A DNA stretch of 64,000 nt from Deltaproteobacteria bacterium Ga0077550 (GCA_001464385.1 LNFB01000340.1:62001-126000), one strand, 5' to 3'; positions 7,886 through 17,479 are shown, counted from the first letter of the stretch. The notes: generated by a model from the sequence alone, not told the origin. Translations and numbers: made by a program.

Positions 7886-9424
7886 ATGGCGACGGCAAGA
7901 GCGATGGCAAAGACGGGCATGTGGATGACGCTCGGCGCGGCGGCGATGACGTGGTCATCGACGGCGAGCGCCTCGGGGATCGCGGCCGCTCGGTTCGGCG
8001 GCGAGCACGGCCATCCCACGACCGACAACCCCACCGCGCTCTACTACAACCCGGCGGGCATGGCGTTGTCGAAGGGCACGCACATCATGATCGACGGCAC
8101 GATCGCGCTGCGCTTCGCCAGCTACACGCGACCGGAGTCCGAGGTCAACACGCCGGCCGCGAGCAGCGACATCGCCCCGGGCGCCAACGACGGCAAGTCG
8201 ACGCTGTTCAACGCGGTCGCCGCCCCGTTCATCGGCGTCACCAGCGACTTCGGCACCAACTGGATCTACGGCGGCCTCTCGGTCTCGTTCCCCTTCGGTG
8301 GCTCCGCGGTGTGGGACCAGAACAAGGCCTACAAGAACAGCCAGGACTTCCCCGGCGCCGTCGACGGCGTGCAGCGGTGGTACTCCATCGACGGCACGAT
8401 CCGGTCGATGTACGTGACCGGCGGTCTGGCGTTCAACATCCGCAAGATCGGCCTCTCGCTCGGCCTCACCGGCAGCGCCATCCGCAGCAACGTCGAGACC
8501 ATCCGCGCCCGCAACGCGGACGGCACCGACGACCTCGTCACCATCAACGGCGAGGACGTCTCCCTCAAGGAGGGCCGCAGCTTCATCGACGTCGCCGGCT
8601 GGCAGGGCGGGTTCGGCATCGGAGCGATCTACGACGTCCTCAAGATGGGCAAGTACTTCATCGGCCTGTCGTACACGAGCCAGCCCAACGTCGCCGGCGG
8701 CATGACGCTGAAGGGCACGCTCGACAACACGCTGGCCCTCTCGGCGCCGTCGCAGAGCCAGGTCGAGCTGACGCAGACGATGCCGGACATCCTCCGCATC
8801 GGCTTCCGCGCCCGACCGACGGACAAGTACGAGGTCCGCGTGTTCGCCGACTACACCCGCTGGTCGGTGTTCAAGAACCAGTGCGTGCTCGATCGGACCA
8901 TGCCGGATCGCAACTGCGACTTCGCGAACATGGACTCCGCCCTCGACGACCCGGCCAACTTCGGCGGCGACGCCGATCCCTCGGTCGTCCAGCACTTGCC
9001 GCGGTTCTGGAAGGACGCCGGTGGCGTGCGCGTCGGCGGCAGCTACTGGTTCGTCCCCGAGGTCGAGGGCTACGTCGGCGCCGGCTACGACAGCACCGCC
9101 GTGCCGCTGCAGACCCTCGACCCCGCGCTGATGGACGCCCACAAGATGAGCATCGCCGCGGGTGTCCGCTGGCAGATCATCCGCAACCTCGCCCTGGCCT
9201 TCACGGCGACGGAGCTGATCTTCTTCCGCACGAGCACCAAGGGGAAGAGCGCGCTCAACCAGTTCCAGTCGCCCACCCGCCAGGCGGGCGCCAACGGCGT
9301 CTACAAGCAGTTCTTCCAGCTGTTCAACATCTCGCTCGACATCTCGTTCGGGTACGGCGGCAAGAAGAAGAACAAGGGCAAGCCCGCGCCGACGCCCGCT
9401 GCGAGCGGCACGATCGGGACCTGA
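7886..9424 (+). CDS. FadL/OmpP1/TodX-family outer-membrane porin
   Basis: A 512-residue outer-membrane protein with a signal peptide (about 1-29, cleavage after ASA). The mature N-terminus carries the NPTALYYNPAGMALSKG hatch motif typical of the FadL long-chain fatty-acid/hydrocarbon transporters. Strands of alternating residues continue to the end, consistent with the 14-stranded barrel, and there is a Lys-rich plus Pro/Ala tail after residue ~485. The family takes hydrophobic compounds across the outer membrane; the substrate here is unknown. The start is supported by GGGGAA about 8 nt upstream; ATG 7904 is a less likely alternative. No fad genes are nearby. Confidence 0.9.
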   Translation: MATARAMAKTGMWMTLGAAAMTWSSTASASGIAAARFGGEHGHPTTDNPTALYYNPAGMALSKGTHIMIDGTIALRFASYTRPESEVNTPAASSDIAPGANDGKSTLFNAVAAPFIGVTSDFGTNWIYGGLSVSFPFGGSAVWDQNKAYKNSQDFPGAVDGVQRWYSIDGTIRSMYVTGGLAFNIRKIGLSLGLTGSAIRSNVETIRARNADGTDDLVTINGEDVSLKEGRSFIDVAGWQGGFGIGAIYDVLKMGKYFIGLSYTSQPNVAGGMTLKGTLDNTLALSAPSQSQVELTQTMPDILRIGFRARPTDKYEVRVFADYTRWSVFKNQCVLDRTMPDRNCDFANMDSALDDPANFGGDADPSVVQHLPRFWKDAGGVRVGGSYWFVPEVEGYVGAGYDSTAVPLQTLDPALMDAHKMSIAAGVRWQIIRNLALAFTATELIFFRTSTKGKSALNQFQSPTRQAGANGVYKQFFQLFNISLDISFGYGGKKKNKGKPAPTPAASGTIGT

Positions 9425-9440
9425 GCGTCGCCGACTGCTC

Positions 9441-9462
9441 GGCCCGCCTTCCGCGGCGGGCC
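9441..9462. terminator. hairpin terminator between convergent genes
   Basis: Perfect 8-bp stem (GGCCCGCC 9441-9448 with GGCGGGCC 9455-9462) and a 6-nt loop, directly between the convergent porin and peptidase stops. No T-run follows. It can serve both strands. Confidence 0.55.
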
Positions 9463-9463
9463 C

Positions 9464-11938
9464 TCACCCCGCCGGCTTGCGGACGTGGGTGTCGAGCCAG
9501 TCGATCTCCTCGGCGAGCAGGTGGAGGAGGCTCTCGCGGGCCGTGTAGCTGTGGGCCTCGTTGGGCAGCAGCACCAGGCGCGCGACGCCCCCGGTCCCGC
9601 GGATCGCCGCGAACAGGCGCTGCGACTGCAGCGGGAACGTCCCCGAATTGTCGTCCTGCTCGCCGTGCACCAGCAGCAGCGGCTCGTCGATCCGATCGGC
9701 GTGCAGCAGCGGTGAGACCTTGGCGTAGGTCTCCGGCGCCTCCCACAGGGTTCGACGCTCGCTCTGGTAGCCGAATGGCGTGAGCGTGCGGTTGTACGCG
9801 CCCGAACGGGCGATGCCGGCGCGGAAGAGATCGGTGTGCGCGAGGAGATTCGCGGTCATGAACGCGCCGTACGAGTGGCCGCCGACCGCCGTGCGCGTGC
9901 GGTCGACGAGGCCGGTCGCGGCGGCAGCATCGATCGCCGCGGCCGCGGCCCCCTCGAGCTGCACGAGGAGCGTGTCGTTCATCGTCTGCGGATCTCCGAC
10001 GACCGGCATCGCGGCGTCGTCGAGCACGGCGTAGCCCGCCGCGAGCATCGCCAACGCCGAGCTCGCGGAGACCCGCATGTAGAGGTTGGTCGCCGCGCGC
10101 ACCTGACCGGCGGTGTCCTTGTCGTTGTACTCGACCGGGTAGGCCCACACGAGCAGCGGCCACCCGCCCGCGGGCGGATCGCCCGGCGGCAGGTACAGCG
10201 TGCCCGAGAGCTCGACGCCGTCGTCGCGGCGATACTTCAGCAGCTTGCGGGTGACGCCCCGCAGGCCGGGCCGCGGATCGGGCCAGTGGGTCAGCGCGCG
10301 CTCGCCCGTCGCGGTGCGCACGTGGAGATCCGGCGGGACCTCGGGACCCTGTCGGCGCACGACCAGCGCGTCGACGCCCGGCGCCCCGGCGAAGCCGATG
10401 AACTCGACGTGGCTGTCCGCGCTCGACTCGACCAGGCGAGCCTTCGCGCCGTCGACGAGCGCGAGGCGATCGAGGAACGGCCGATCGCCCTCGGGCGTGG
10501 CGCCCTCCCCTCGCAGGAAGATCGCGCCGTCCGTCGTCGCGACGGCGCGGTGCCCCGACGCCAGCGTGCGCGTCACGGGGCTCCCGGGATCGGCGTAGGC
10601 GTCGAGCGACGAGCGATCGAACAGCTTCGTCGCCGGCGCGCCCGCGCTCGCCGACGTCAGCCACGTGGTCGACCACCGGCGATCGCGATCGTACTCGCGG
10701 ACCAGCACGCGACCGTCGCCGTCGAGCGCCGCGACGTCGCGCGCGCGGTGCTGCAGGCGGAGGATCTCGATCGTGGTGGAGAACGGCGCGTCCGAGCGCA
10801 TCCACGCGTCGCGGTGCTCGGCCGCCTTGCGTGGGTCGCCCCCGTCCTGGGCCTCGAACCACACCAGCGTCGCGGGCTCGGTCGCGAGCCACTCCACCTG
10901 CCGAGGGCCCGTACGCACGCCGTCGATCGGGATGGCCTCGGCCGGCTCCTGATCGGCGATGGTCTTCACGACGTTGCCGTCGCGATCCCACACCTCGACG
11001 ACGCGACCGAAGCGCTCGTACGGCACGACGTAGGAGAACGGCCGACGCACGCGCTCGACGAGGATGAAGCGCCCGTCGGGCGACGCATCCATCTGCGTGA
11101 ACATCCCCGGCGCCCCGACCGGGCGCACCGGTCCGCCTTCGACGTCGGCCCACGCGACCTGCCCCGTCGCGAACGCCTCGAAGCGGGCCTCGTCGTGCGC
11201 ATTGGCCAGCAGGTCCTGGTAGGTGCGGTTCTGGGCCCGATCTCCGCGGGCGTCCTCGACGACCGGACCGCTCGGCACCACCGTCCTCGGGGGTGCCGGC
11301 GCGGGGGCGTGGGGCACGACCACCAGGAGGTCGTCCTTCGCGAAGCGGTACGCCGGACCGAGCAGATCGAGCACCGCCGCGACGGCCCGCGCGTCGCGAC
11401 CGTCGGCCCGCGCCGTCCAGAGCGTGACGTCGGCCTCGCCGAGCGACAGCCACGCGACGCGCGTGCCGTCCGGCGACCAAGCGGGGCTCGCGATCACGGC
11501 CGACTGCGGCGCGACGATCGTCGAGGCCTCGCCGGTGTCGATCGCGATCGTCGTCAGGCCATCGAGCGTCCGCACGCGCCGCACTCCGGCGCGCAGCTCG
11601 TCGATGCGCAGGCCGGCGAGTGCCGCGAAGGGTCGCGCCACCTCGGCGATCCCCGGCATCGCCCGCTGCTGCATCACGAGCACGCGCGCGCCGGTCGGAT
11701 CGATCGAGACACCCGGGGTCGGCCGCGCGTCGACGAGCTCGCGGACCGCTGCGCTCGGCTCGCGCCACGTCGTCGCGCCGGCGATCGGCGGCGCGAGGGC
11801 GGCGGGCGTGCTCGCGACGGACGTCGGCGCCTCGGCCGGTGCGGGCGGGCAGTCCTGCACGACGGCCTCCGGCGCCCGCGCGCACGCGAAGAGCAGCATC
11901 ACCGGCAGAGCCACGGCGTTTCGAACCCGACGCACCAT
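9464..11938 (-). CDS. S9-family serine peptidase, glutamyl-endopeptidase-like
   Basis: An 824-residue secreted serine peptidase. The signal ends in LLFAC, so it is probably a lipoprotein. Residues ~60-560 form a beta-propeller-like region; the C-terminal ~250 residues are the alpha/beta hydrolase domain with S689 (GGHSYGAFM), D762 (HGEQDD) and H796 (NEAHSY). The segment SGAYNRTLTPFGYQ...RTLWEA is characteristic of the branch that includes plant chloroplast glutamyl endopeptidase, not prolyl oligopeptidase or DPP4. The start ATG at 11938 is preceded 8 nt upstream by TACGAT. It likely degrades peptides in the periplasm or at the cell surface; the specificity is inferred only. Confidence 0.88.
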   Translation of the reverse strand: MVRRVRNAVALPVMLLFACARAPEAVVQDCPPAPAEAPTSVASTPAALAPPIAGATTWREPSAAVRELVDARPTPGVSIDPTGARVLVMQQRAMPGIAEVARPFAALAGLRIDELRAGVRRVRTLDGLTTIAIDTGEASTIVAPQSAVIASPAWSPDGTRVAWLSLGEADVTLWTARADGRDARAVAAVLDLLGPAYRFAKDDLLVVVPHAPAPAPPRTVVPSGPVVEDARGDRAQNRTYQDLLANAHDEARFEAFATGQVAWADVEGGPVRPVGAPGMFTQMDASPDGRFILVERVRRPFSYVVPYERFGRVVEVWDRDGNVVKTIADQEPAEAIPIDGVRTGPRQVEWLATEPATLVWFEAQDGGDPRKAAEHRDAWMRSDAPFSTTIEILRLQHRARDVAALDGDGRVLVREYDRDRRWSTTWLTSASAGAPATKLFDRSSLDAYADPGSPVTRTLASGHRAVATTDGAIFLRGEGATPEGDRPFLDRLALVDGAKARLVESSADSHVEFIGFAGAPGVDALVVRRQGPEVPPDLHVRTATGERALTHWPDPRPGLRGVTRKLLKYRRDDGVELSGTLYLPPGDPPAGGWPLLVWAYPVEYNDKDTAGQVRAATNLYMRVSASSALAMLAAGYAVLDDAAMPVVGDPQTMNDTLLVQLEGAAAAAIDAAAATGLVDRTRTAVGGHSYGAFMTANLLAHTDLFRAGIARSGAYNRTLTPFGYQSERRTLWEAPETYAKVSPLLHADRIDEPLLLVHGEQDDNSGTFPLQSQRLFAAIRGTGGVARLVLLPNEAHSYTARESLLHLLAEEIDWLDTHVRKPAG

Positions 11939-11952
11939 CGCCCTGCATCGTA
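11939..11952 (-). promoter_or_regulatory. -10 element of the S9 peptidase gene (leaderless type)
   Basis: Minus-strand TACGAT (11952-11947) ends 8 nt before the ATG at 11938. No -35 match at 17 nt. Confidence 0.45.
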
Positions 11953-12014
11953 CGGCGGGCGTGTGCCACCGGCTACCGGGGCCCGCCCGAGCGTCGTTCG
12001 GCCGGGCTCGGCGC

Positions 12015-15000
12015 TCAGAGCCCGAGCAGGCCGCCGTCGAAGGCGCCGCGGATGGCCGCGAGGCCGACGTGCGCCCGGACCTCGCTGCCCTGCCGCAGAC
12101 GCAGCCCAGGCTCGCCCGTCGACACCGCGCCGATGCGGCGCACCGCGGCGCCGAGGGCCGCCGCGATCGCGTCGCGGTGCTCGGCCCGCGCCGCGAACAG
12201 GATCCGACCGGTCGACTCCGAGAACAGTGTCGCGAAGGCGGACAGCTCGGCGACCGCCGCGAGGTCGACCTCGATCGACGACTCGGTCGCGAGCAGCAGC
12301 TGCGCCAGCGCGAGCCCGAGGCCACCGCGCCCCACGGCCGCCGCGCTGGCGACCCGCCCGGCGTCCCGCAGGGCCGCGAACGCCACGTAGGTCGGCCACG
12401 TGGCCGACGGATCCGTCTGCGGCACGCCGCCGCCCTCGCCGACACCGAGGCGACGCAACATGCTCGCGCCGCCGAGCTCGTCCCGCGTCGTGCCGAGCAG
12501 CCACAGGTCGCTCGGCGCAGGCGCGACCAGATCGAGCGCCGCCGCGGCGTCGTCCATCTGACCGATCACGCTGACCAGGAGCGTCGGCGGGATCGAGATC
12601 TTGACCCCGCCGATGACCGCGTCGTTCTTCATCGAGTCCTTGCCGCTGATGAGCGGCACGCCGTAGGCCACGCAGGCGTCGTGCAGGCCCTCGCAGCACG
12701 CGACGAGCTGCGCCAGCTTGTGCCGGCCGTCCGGTGTGCGATCGCTCTGCACGGGATCGGGCCAGCAGAAGTTGTCGAGCGCGGCGATGCGATCGATCCG
12801 CGCCCCGGCGCAGAGCACCCGTCGCACGCCCTCGTCGACCGAGGCCATCGCCATCGCCCGCGCGTCCCCGGCGGCATAGAACGGGTGGATGCCCTCGCCG
12901 AGCACGACGGCCTCGTCGCGACCGTGACGCACCCGCATGACCGTCGCCGTCGACGGCACGTCGCGCCGCACGCCGACCACGGGCTTGATGACCGACAGCC
13001 CCTTCACCTCGTGGTCGTAGTGGCGGATCCGGTCGACCGCGCTGGCGTGCTCGGGCGCGCCGACGAGCGCGATCAGGTGCTCGCCCAGGCGCGCGGCGTC
13101 GGTGAGCTCCGCCGGGAGCACGGGAGCCGGCGCCGACTCGGCGAGCTGGGCATGCAACACCGGCAGCGGCACCCCATCGTGCAGGAACTCGAGCGAGAGA
13201 TCGGCGACCTCGAGCGCGCCGAAGCGGACCTCGAGCCGACCGCTGTCGGTGAACTCACCGAGCACCGTCGCCTCGACCTCGTAGGCGTGCGCCAGCGCGA
13301 GGAAGGCGTCGAGCTCGGCCGGGGCCACCGCGAGCGTCATCCGCTCCTGCGCCTCGCTCACCAGGATCTCCCACGGCTGCAGGCCGGGGTACTTGAGGGG
13401 CGCCAGCGCCAGGTCGATCCGTGCGCCGCCGGTCGCCGTCGCCATCTCGCCCACGCTCGACGACAGGCCGCCCGCGCCGTTGTCGGTCATCGAGGTGACG
13501 AGCCCGCGGTCGCGCGCGACCGTCAGCATGTCGAACATCATCTTCTGCGTGATCGGATCGCCGATCTGCACCGCCTGCGCCGGCGCCGACTCGTCGAGGC
13601 GCACGCTCGAGAAGGTCGCGCCGTGGATGCCGTCCTTGCCGATGCGCCCGCCGACCATCACGATCGCGTCGCCGACCTGCGCGCGCTTGATGTGGGTCGG
13701 GTGACCGGCCCGCACCGCCGGCATCGCGGCGACCGTGCCGCAGAAGACCAACGGCTTGCCGAGGAAGCGGGCGTCGAAGAGCTCGAAGCCGCGGCTGTAG
13801 GGGATCCCCGACTGGTTGCCGCCGTCGATGACGCCCCGGTGCACGCCGTCGCGGATCCTCCGCGGGTGCATCAGCCCCTTGGGCATCGCCGCGTCGTGCC
13901 GCGGATCGCCGAAGCAGTAGCCCCACACGTTGGTCAGCAGGTCCGCGCCCAGCCCGGTGCCGAAGCTGTCGCGGTTGACCCCGACGATGCCGGTCATCGC
14001 GCCGCCGTAGGGGTCGAGCGCCGACGGGGAGTTGTGGGTCTCGACCTTGTAGACGAGGTGGTCGTCCTCGGTGAACCGGACGACGCCCGCGTTGTCGTGG
14101 AAGACCGAGACCAACCACGGCGCGTCGGCGGCGTCGAGGCCGGAGGCGACGCGCGCGGCGGCGATCGACTCGGTCGCGCCCCGGACGAACGTGCGGAACA
14201 GCCCGCGCTCGATGCGACGCGCGCCGTCGGGCCCGTGCACCGCGATCGGCGAGGCGAAGATCTTGTGCTTGCAGTGCTCGCTCCAGGTCTGCGCCAGGCA
14301 CTCGAGCTCCGCGTCCGTCGGATCCCGACCGCGCTCGCGGAAGTGGGCGGCGATCGCCTGCATCTCGGCGAGCGTCAGCGCCAGCACCCCCTGGTCCGAG
14401 ATCCGGAGCAGCTCGGCGTCCGAAGCGTCGCGCAGCGGCACCGTCGCGACGCTCGCCGCCACGGCGGCGCCGGCCCGCGGGACCTCGAGATCGAGCGCGC
14501 GCGGCACGGTCTGGATGTGCATCCGCTGGATGAGCGGGTTGTAGAGGAGGTCCGATGCGACGCGATCGACGACCGCGCGATCGAGCCCCTCGAGCACGAA
14601 CAGCGTCGAGCTGAACGCGGCGCCCGACAGCGGTCGCCCCAGGCGATCCTGCGCGGCGCGCTTGACCGTCGTCGCGACCGCGTCGGTGACCCCGGGCCGG
14701 AACCCGACGGTCACGACGTGGGTGCCGACCGGCCACGGATCCTCCAGCATGCCGAGCGCGCCGACCTCCGCGATCGGATCGACCAGGGCCTCGAGCACAC
14801 GACGGGCGTCGGCCTCGTCGAGGCCGAGGTCGAGGTGGAAGACCTTGCGCGTGTGCACGGCCGTCGGCACGACGCCGAGCCACGTCGATGCACGCGCCGC
14901 GGTCTCGGTCGCCAGCGCGTCGCGCAGGTGCGGTGCCGTGGCGATCTCGAGCCGCCACACCGGCGACGCCGACGTCGAGGTCATTTCCGAGTGCGCGGCG

Positions 15001-15020
15001 GGGGGAGTCGAATGCGCCAC
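12015..15020 (-). CDS. purL: phosphoribosylformylglycinamidine synthase, synthetase subunit
   Basis: ATP-dependent FGAM synthase catalytic subunit, working with PurQ. It has about 1001 residues, longer than the usual ~740 of stand-alone PurL. The extra N-terminal ~220 residues contain two PurS-like units (around WRLEIATAPHLRDAL and THVVTVGFRPGVTDA). The PurL core follows with LAQTWSEHCKHK, VGVNRDSFGTGLGADLL, NQSGIPYSRG and, in the second half, PLISGKDSMKND. The C-terminal glutaminase domain of the large type is absent and is supplied by purQ. The start is taken as GTG 15020 because a TTGACA promoter and a GAAGG sequence precede it; ATG 14984 is the alternative. Confidence 0.92.
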   Translation of the reverse strand: MAHSTPPAAHSEMTSTSASPVWRLEIATAPHLRDALATETAARASTWLGVVPTAVHTRKVFHLDLGLDEADARRVLEALVDPIAEVGALGMLEDPWPVGTHVVTVGFRPGVTDAVATTVKRAAQDRLGRPLSGAAFSSTLFVLEGLDRAVVDRVASDLLYNPLIQRMHIQTVPRALDLEVPRAGAAVAASVATVPLRDASDAELLRISDQGVLALTLAEMQAIAAHFRERGRDPTDAELECLAQTWSEHCKHKIFASPIAVHGPDGARRIERGLFRTFVRGATESIAAARVASGLDAADAPWLVSVFHDNAGVVRFTEDDHLVYKVETHNSPSALDPYGGAMTGIVGVNRDSFGTGLGADLLTNVWGYCFGDPRHDAAMPKGLMHPRRIRDGVHRGVIDGGNQSGIPYSRGFELFDARFLGKPLVFCGTVAAMPAVRAGHPTHIKRAQVGDAIVMVGGRIGKDGIHGATFSSVRLDESAPAQAVQIGDPITQKMMFDMLTVARDRGLVTSMTDNGAGGLSSSVGEMATATGGARIDLALAPLKYPGLQPWEILVSEAQERMTLAVAPAELDAFLALAHAYEVEATVLGEFTDSGRLEVRFGALEVADLSLEFLHDGVPLPVLHAQLAESAPAPVLPAELTDAARLGEHLIALVGAPEHASAVDRIRHYDHEVKGLSVIKPVVGVRRDVPSTATVMRVRHGRDEAVVLGEGIHPFYAAGDARAMAMASVDEGVRRVLCAGARIDRIAALDNFCWPDPVQSDRTPDGRHKLAQLVACCEGLHDACVAYGVPLISGKDSMKNDAVIGGVKISIPPTLLVSVIGQMDDAAAALDLVAPAPSDLWLLGTTRDELGGASMLRRLGVGEGGGVPQTDPSATWPTYVAFAALRDAGRVASAAAVGRGGLGLALAQLLLATESSIEVDLAAVAELSAFATLFSESTGRILFAARAEHRDAIAAALGAAVRRIGAVSTGEPGLRLRQGSEVRAHVGLAAIRGAFDGGLLGL

Positions 15021-15058
15021 TATGGGGCCTTCATCCCCGGCACCCCGGCGGGTGTCAA
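15021..15058 (-). promoter_or_regulatory. purL promoter
   Basis: Minus-strand TTGACA (15058-15053, perfect -35), a 17-nt spacer, GATGAA (15035-15030), then 9 nt to GTG 15020. The -10 is poor, but the -35 and both spacings fit the leaderless pattern. Confidence 0.45.
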
Positions 15059-15197
15059 GCCCGGGCAGCGCGCGCCGGTGGGTGTTGACACCGGACGGGG
15101 CCGGCTGCAACATCACGCCGTACGAGTCCGTTGGTGTTCGGGTTGGGCCTCGCCTCCACAGGTGTACGCCGCTTCCGAACGCCGAACGCCCCCGATG

Positions 15198-15203
15198 CTA
15201 GGG
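15198..15203 (+). promoter_or_regulatory. possible -10 of the winged-helix gene
   Basis: TAGGGT in a GATGCTAGG context, which also occurs at the lon promoter (39735-39745). It is about 100 nt before the ATG at 15303. The remaining purL-15303 gap holds no other recognisable feature. Confidence 0.3.
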
Positions 15204-15302
15204 TGGCGTTTGTCGAGCTGACACGGTGCGGAACGGGTCTTCGCGCCGCGCAGGCGTTGCCCTCGAGCAACGTCCCCGGACCCACGAGTCGAGAGCAACC
15301 GA

Positions 15303-15869
15303 ATGGGGCATCCCGAGCAGCAGCCGGAGGCTGCGGTACCGACTGAACGAGCCGACGATGCGTGGGGCCAGTCCCTGCGCGAGCTGATCCGCGACGTCAT
15401 CGCGTCGCTGCCGGATCACGCGACGCTGGGCGAGCTGATCGGTGCGATCCGGGCCAACCCCGCGATGGCCCCCGTGCTCGACCTGTTCACCGTCCAGGAG
15501 CTCATCGACACCGCGCGCAAGCGGCCGCCGCCAGCGGCCGCCAAGCCCGCGGCGAAGGCCGCACCGCGGGGCGAGGTCCAGTACGACGCCGACGGCAACC
15601 CGGTGATGGATCTCGGCGACCCCGGCGCGCTCGTCATCCGTCGCCGCGCGGACGTCCCCGACGGCGACATCCGCGTGCTGCGCTGCCTCGCCGAGCGGGG
15701 CGGGCTCCGCGAGTCGGAGCTCACCAGCCTCGCGAACCTCACCACCGAGCAGCTGCGCATCATCCTGCGGACGCTGCGGGCCAAGAGCTTCGTGCACGTC
15801 GAGGGCAGCGGCCTCAAGCGGCGGCTCAAGATCACGCGCCAGGGCAGCACCTTCCTGCGCAAGCAGTAG
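15303..15869 (+). CDS. winged-helix-like protein of unknown function
   Basis: A 188-residue cytoplasmic protein. Residues ~20-75 are helical. A Pro/Ala/Lys linker follows (about 76-95), and the last ~75 residues (DGDIRVLRCLAERGGLRESELTSLANLTTEQLRIILRTL and onward) read as a winged helix-turn-helix with a basic wing near the C-terminus (GLKRRLKITRQG). It may bind DNA, but no regulator family is recognised and there is no ligand domain. Its promoter and ribosome-binding site are unclear. It converges on the VWA lipoprotein gene, separated by a strong hairpin. Confidence 0.7.
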   Translation: MGHPEQQPEAAVPTERADDAWGQSLRELIRDVIASLPDHATLGELIGAIRANPAMAPVLDLFTVQELIDTARKRPPPAAAKPAAKAAPRGEVQYDADGNPVMDLGDPGALVIRRRADVPDGDIRVLRCLAERGGLRESELTSLANLTTEQLRIILRTLRAKSFVHVEGSGLKRRLKITRQGSTFLRKQ

Positions 15870-15911
15870 ACCGCGCCGCCCGCTCGGGCCTCGGGCACGC
15901 AACCAAAGAGA

Positions 15912-15950
15912 AACGGCGAGGGAGGGACCCTGGGTCCCCCGCTCGCCGTT
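15912..15950. terminator. bidirectional hairpin terminator
   Basis: Nested inverted repeat: AACGGCGAG (15912-15920) pairs with CTCGCCGTT (15942-15950), and inside it GGGACCC pairs with GGGTCCC. It lies between two convergent stops. There is no T-run, as is usual at this G+C. Confidence 0.6.
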
Positions 15951-15970
15951 CGTCGTATCGCGTCGAAGGA

Positions 15971-17479
15971 TCAGCCCGCGGGCGGGATCAGCGACGAGAT
16001 CGCGCCGGTGAGGCACTTGATCGCGGGGCTGAAGTCGTCGTCGCAGATCGACTCGATGCAGCACCGCGGCGCGCTCTCGTCGAGGTTCGGCGTCGCCGGA
16101 TCGTCGGGGACGTTCAGGCTCTCGCAGACCTCTTGGGCGCGCGTCGGGAAGATCGCGCTGCCGTTCTCGTTGAGGCAGCCCGGCGCGATGTTGCCGAACT
16201 CCCAGATCTTCTCCTCGACCGTCACGCCGTCGTCGACCTCGGCGGGGGTGAGGTCGGCCTCGGTCCACACGCGGTTCTGCAGCGCGTAGATGCCACCGGC
16301 GGTGGGCTCGAAGGGCGGCATCGGGTTGTGCGCCGTCACCTCGGGCACGCCGAAGATGCCGAGCATGACGACGTCCTTCTCCTGCTCTTGGACGAGGTAG
16401 TTCAGATACGAGATGTACCGGTCGGTCGGGTGCAGCACGCCGTTGTCGGTCGAGACGCAGTCGGTGTACGCGCCGGTCGCGTCGGGACCGCTGCAGCTCA
16501 CGCCCGCGTTCCAGCACACCGCCGAGGACACCTGCGGCTGATCGCCGTTGGGGTTGACCTCCCAGTACTGGTTGTTCTCGGGGTTGGTGAAGTAGGTGAA
16601 GCCGCCGGGCGCCTCGACCGAGCACTCCGCCTCGTCCGTGACCAGGGCGATGGCGAGCACCGCACCGTCACGCAGGAACGGCTTGTTGAACTGACCCCAC
16701 TCGGGATCCTCGCTGCAGCCCTCGCGCGTGGGATCGTTCCAGCACGCCTCGGGGTTGATGGCCTGCAGCATGCTCTCGAGCTGGGCCTCGTAGCCGCAGC
16801 CGTCGATGCCCTGCGGACCGATGCACGACAGCGCCTGCGCGACGTTGTCGAGCGGGACGTTGGAGCCGTTGACGTCGAAGTGGATGAACTGGTCCGACGG
16901 CGCGAGGTCGGCCGGGCAGTTGGTGGTGCACGCCTCGTTGATGACCAGCGGGTTGTTCCCCAGGCCGGTGAAGCGGTTGATGCGGGCGTTGCAGCCCTCG
17001 TACACCGGCGCGCCGCGGCGCGGCTCGTAGTCCGGCTTCTCGAACTGGGTGCACAGCGGGTGCCCGAAGTCCGAGGTCGTGACCATCACGTTGACGCTCG
17101 GGTACACCGGCTGGCCGGCGGCGTCGGTGAGCGCCTCGAGCTGCTGGATGAGCAGCGGGAAGTTCTTCGCGAGGTTGAGCTGCTCCTCGCCCATCGTGCC
17201 GGAGTTGTCGATGACGAACAGTAGGTCGATCTCGACGCAGCCGCCGTCCGTCGCACAACCCGACGGGCCGCCCGTCGTCTCGGCGAGCGAGTCGAGCTTG
17301 ATCCCGCCGCCATCGCTGGAGCTCGTCTCGTCCGCCGCGGTGGTCAGCGAGGTCATCGTGGTGCTGCCGGTGCTGTCGGCCGCGGTGGCCGTGCCGGTCG
17401 CATCCGTGCGGTCCTCTCCGCAGCTCGCAGCGCCGATGGAAGCAGCCAGGATGGCCGAGAAGGAACAAAATCGTTTCAT
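15971..17479 (-). CDS. VWA-domain lipoprotein (first of a tandem pair)
   Basis: A 502-residue secreted protein. Start at ATG 17479 with GGAG about 9 nt upstream; lipobox GAASC with C20. A Thr/Ser/Asp-rich linker (about 21-70) leads into a von Willebrand A-like domain with the MIDAS start LLFVIDNSGTM (D91, S93). Many cysteines follow in conserved spacing (for example CTTNCPAD, CIGPQGIDGCGYE, CWNAGVSCSGPDA, CCIESIC), so a disulfide-stabilised exported protein is expected. It is a close paralogue of the next gene upstream (17655-19184). Family members occur in many copies in myxobacteria; the ligand is unknown. It probably sits on the outer membrane. Confidence 0.85.
   Translation of the reverse strand: MKRFCSFSAILAASIGAASCGEDRTDATGTATAADSTGSTTMTSLTTAADETSSSDGGGIKLDSLAETTGGPSGCATDGGCVEIDLLFVIDNSGTMGEEQLNLAKNFPLLIQQLEALTDAAGQPVYPSVNVMVTTSDFGHPLCTQFEKPDYEPRRGAPVYEGCNARINRFTGLGNNPLVINEACTTNCPADLAPSDQFIHFDVNGSNVPLDNVAQALSCIGPQGIDGCGYEAQLESMLQAINPEACWNDPTREGCSEDPEWGQFNKPFLRDGAVLAIALVTDEAECSVEAPGGFTYFTNPENNQYWEVNPNGDQPQVSSAVCWNAGVSCSGPDATGAYTDCVSTDNGVLHPTDRYISYLNYLVQEQEKDVVMLGIFGVPEVTAHNPMPPFEPTAGGIYALQNRVWTEADLTPAEVDDGVTVEEKIWEFGNIAPGCLNENGSAIFPTRAQEVCESLNVPDDPATPNLDESAPRCCIESICDDDFSPAIKCLTGAISSLIPPAG

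Noticed and set aside
11223..15221. A 1332-codon plus-strand open frame
   Set aside because: It is antisense to the S9 peptidase and purL, which have clear catalytic motifs on the minus strand.
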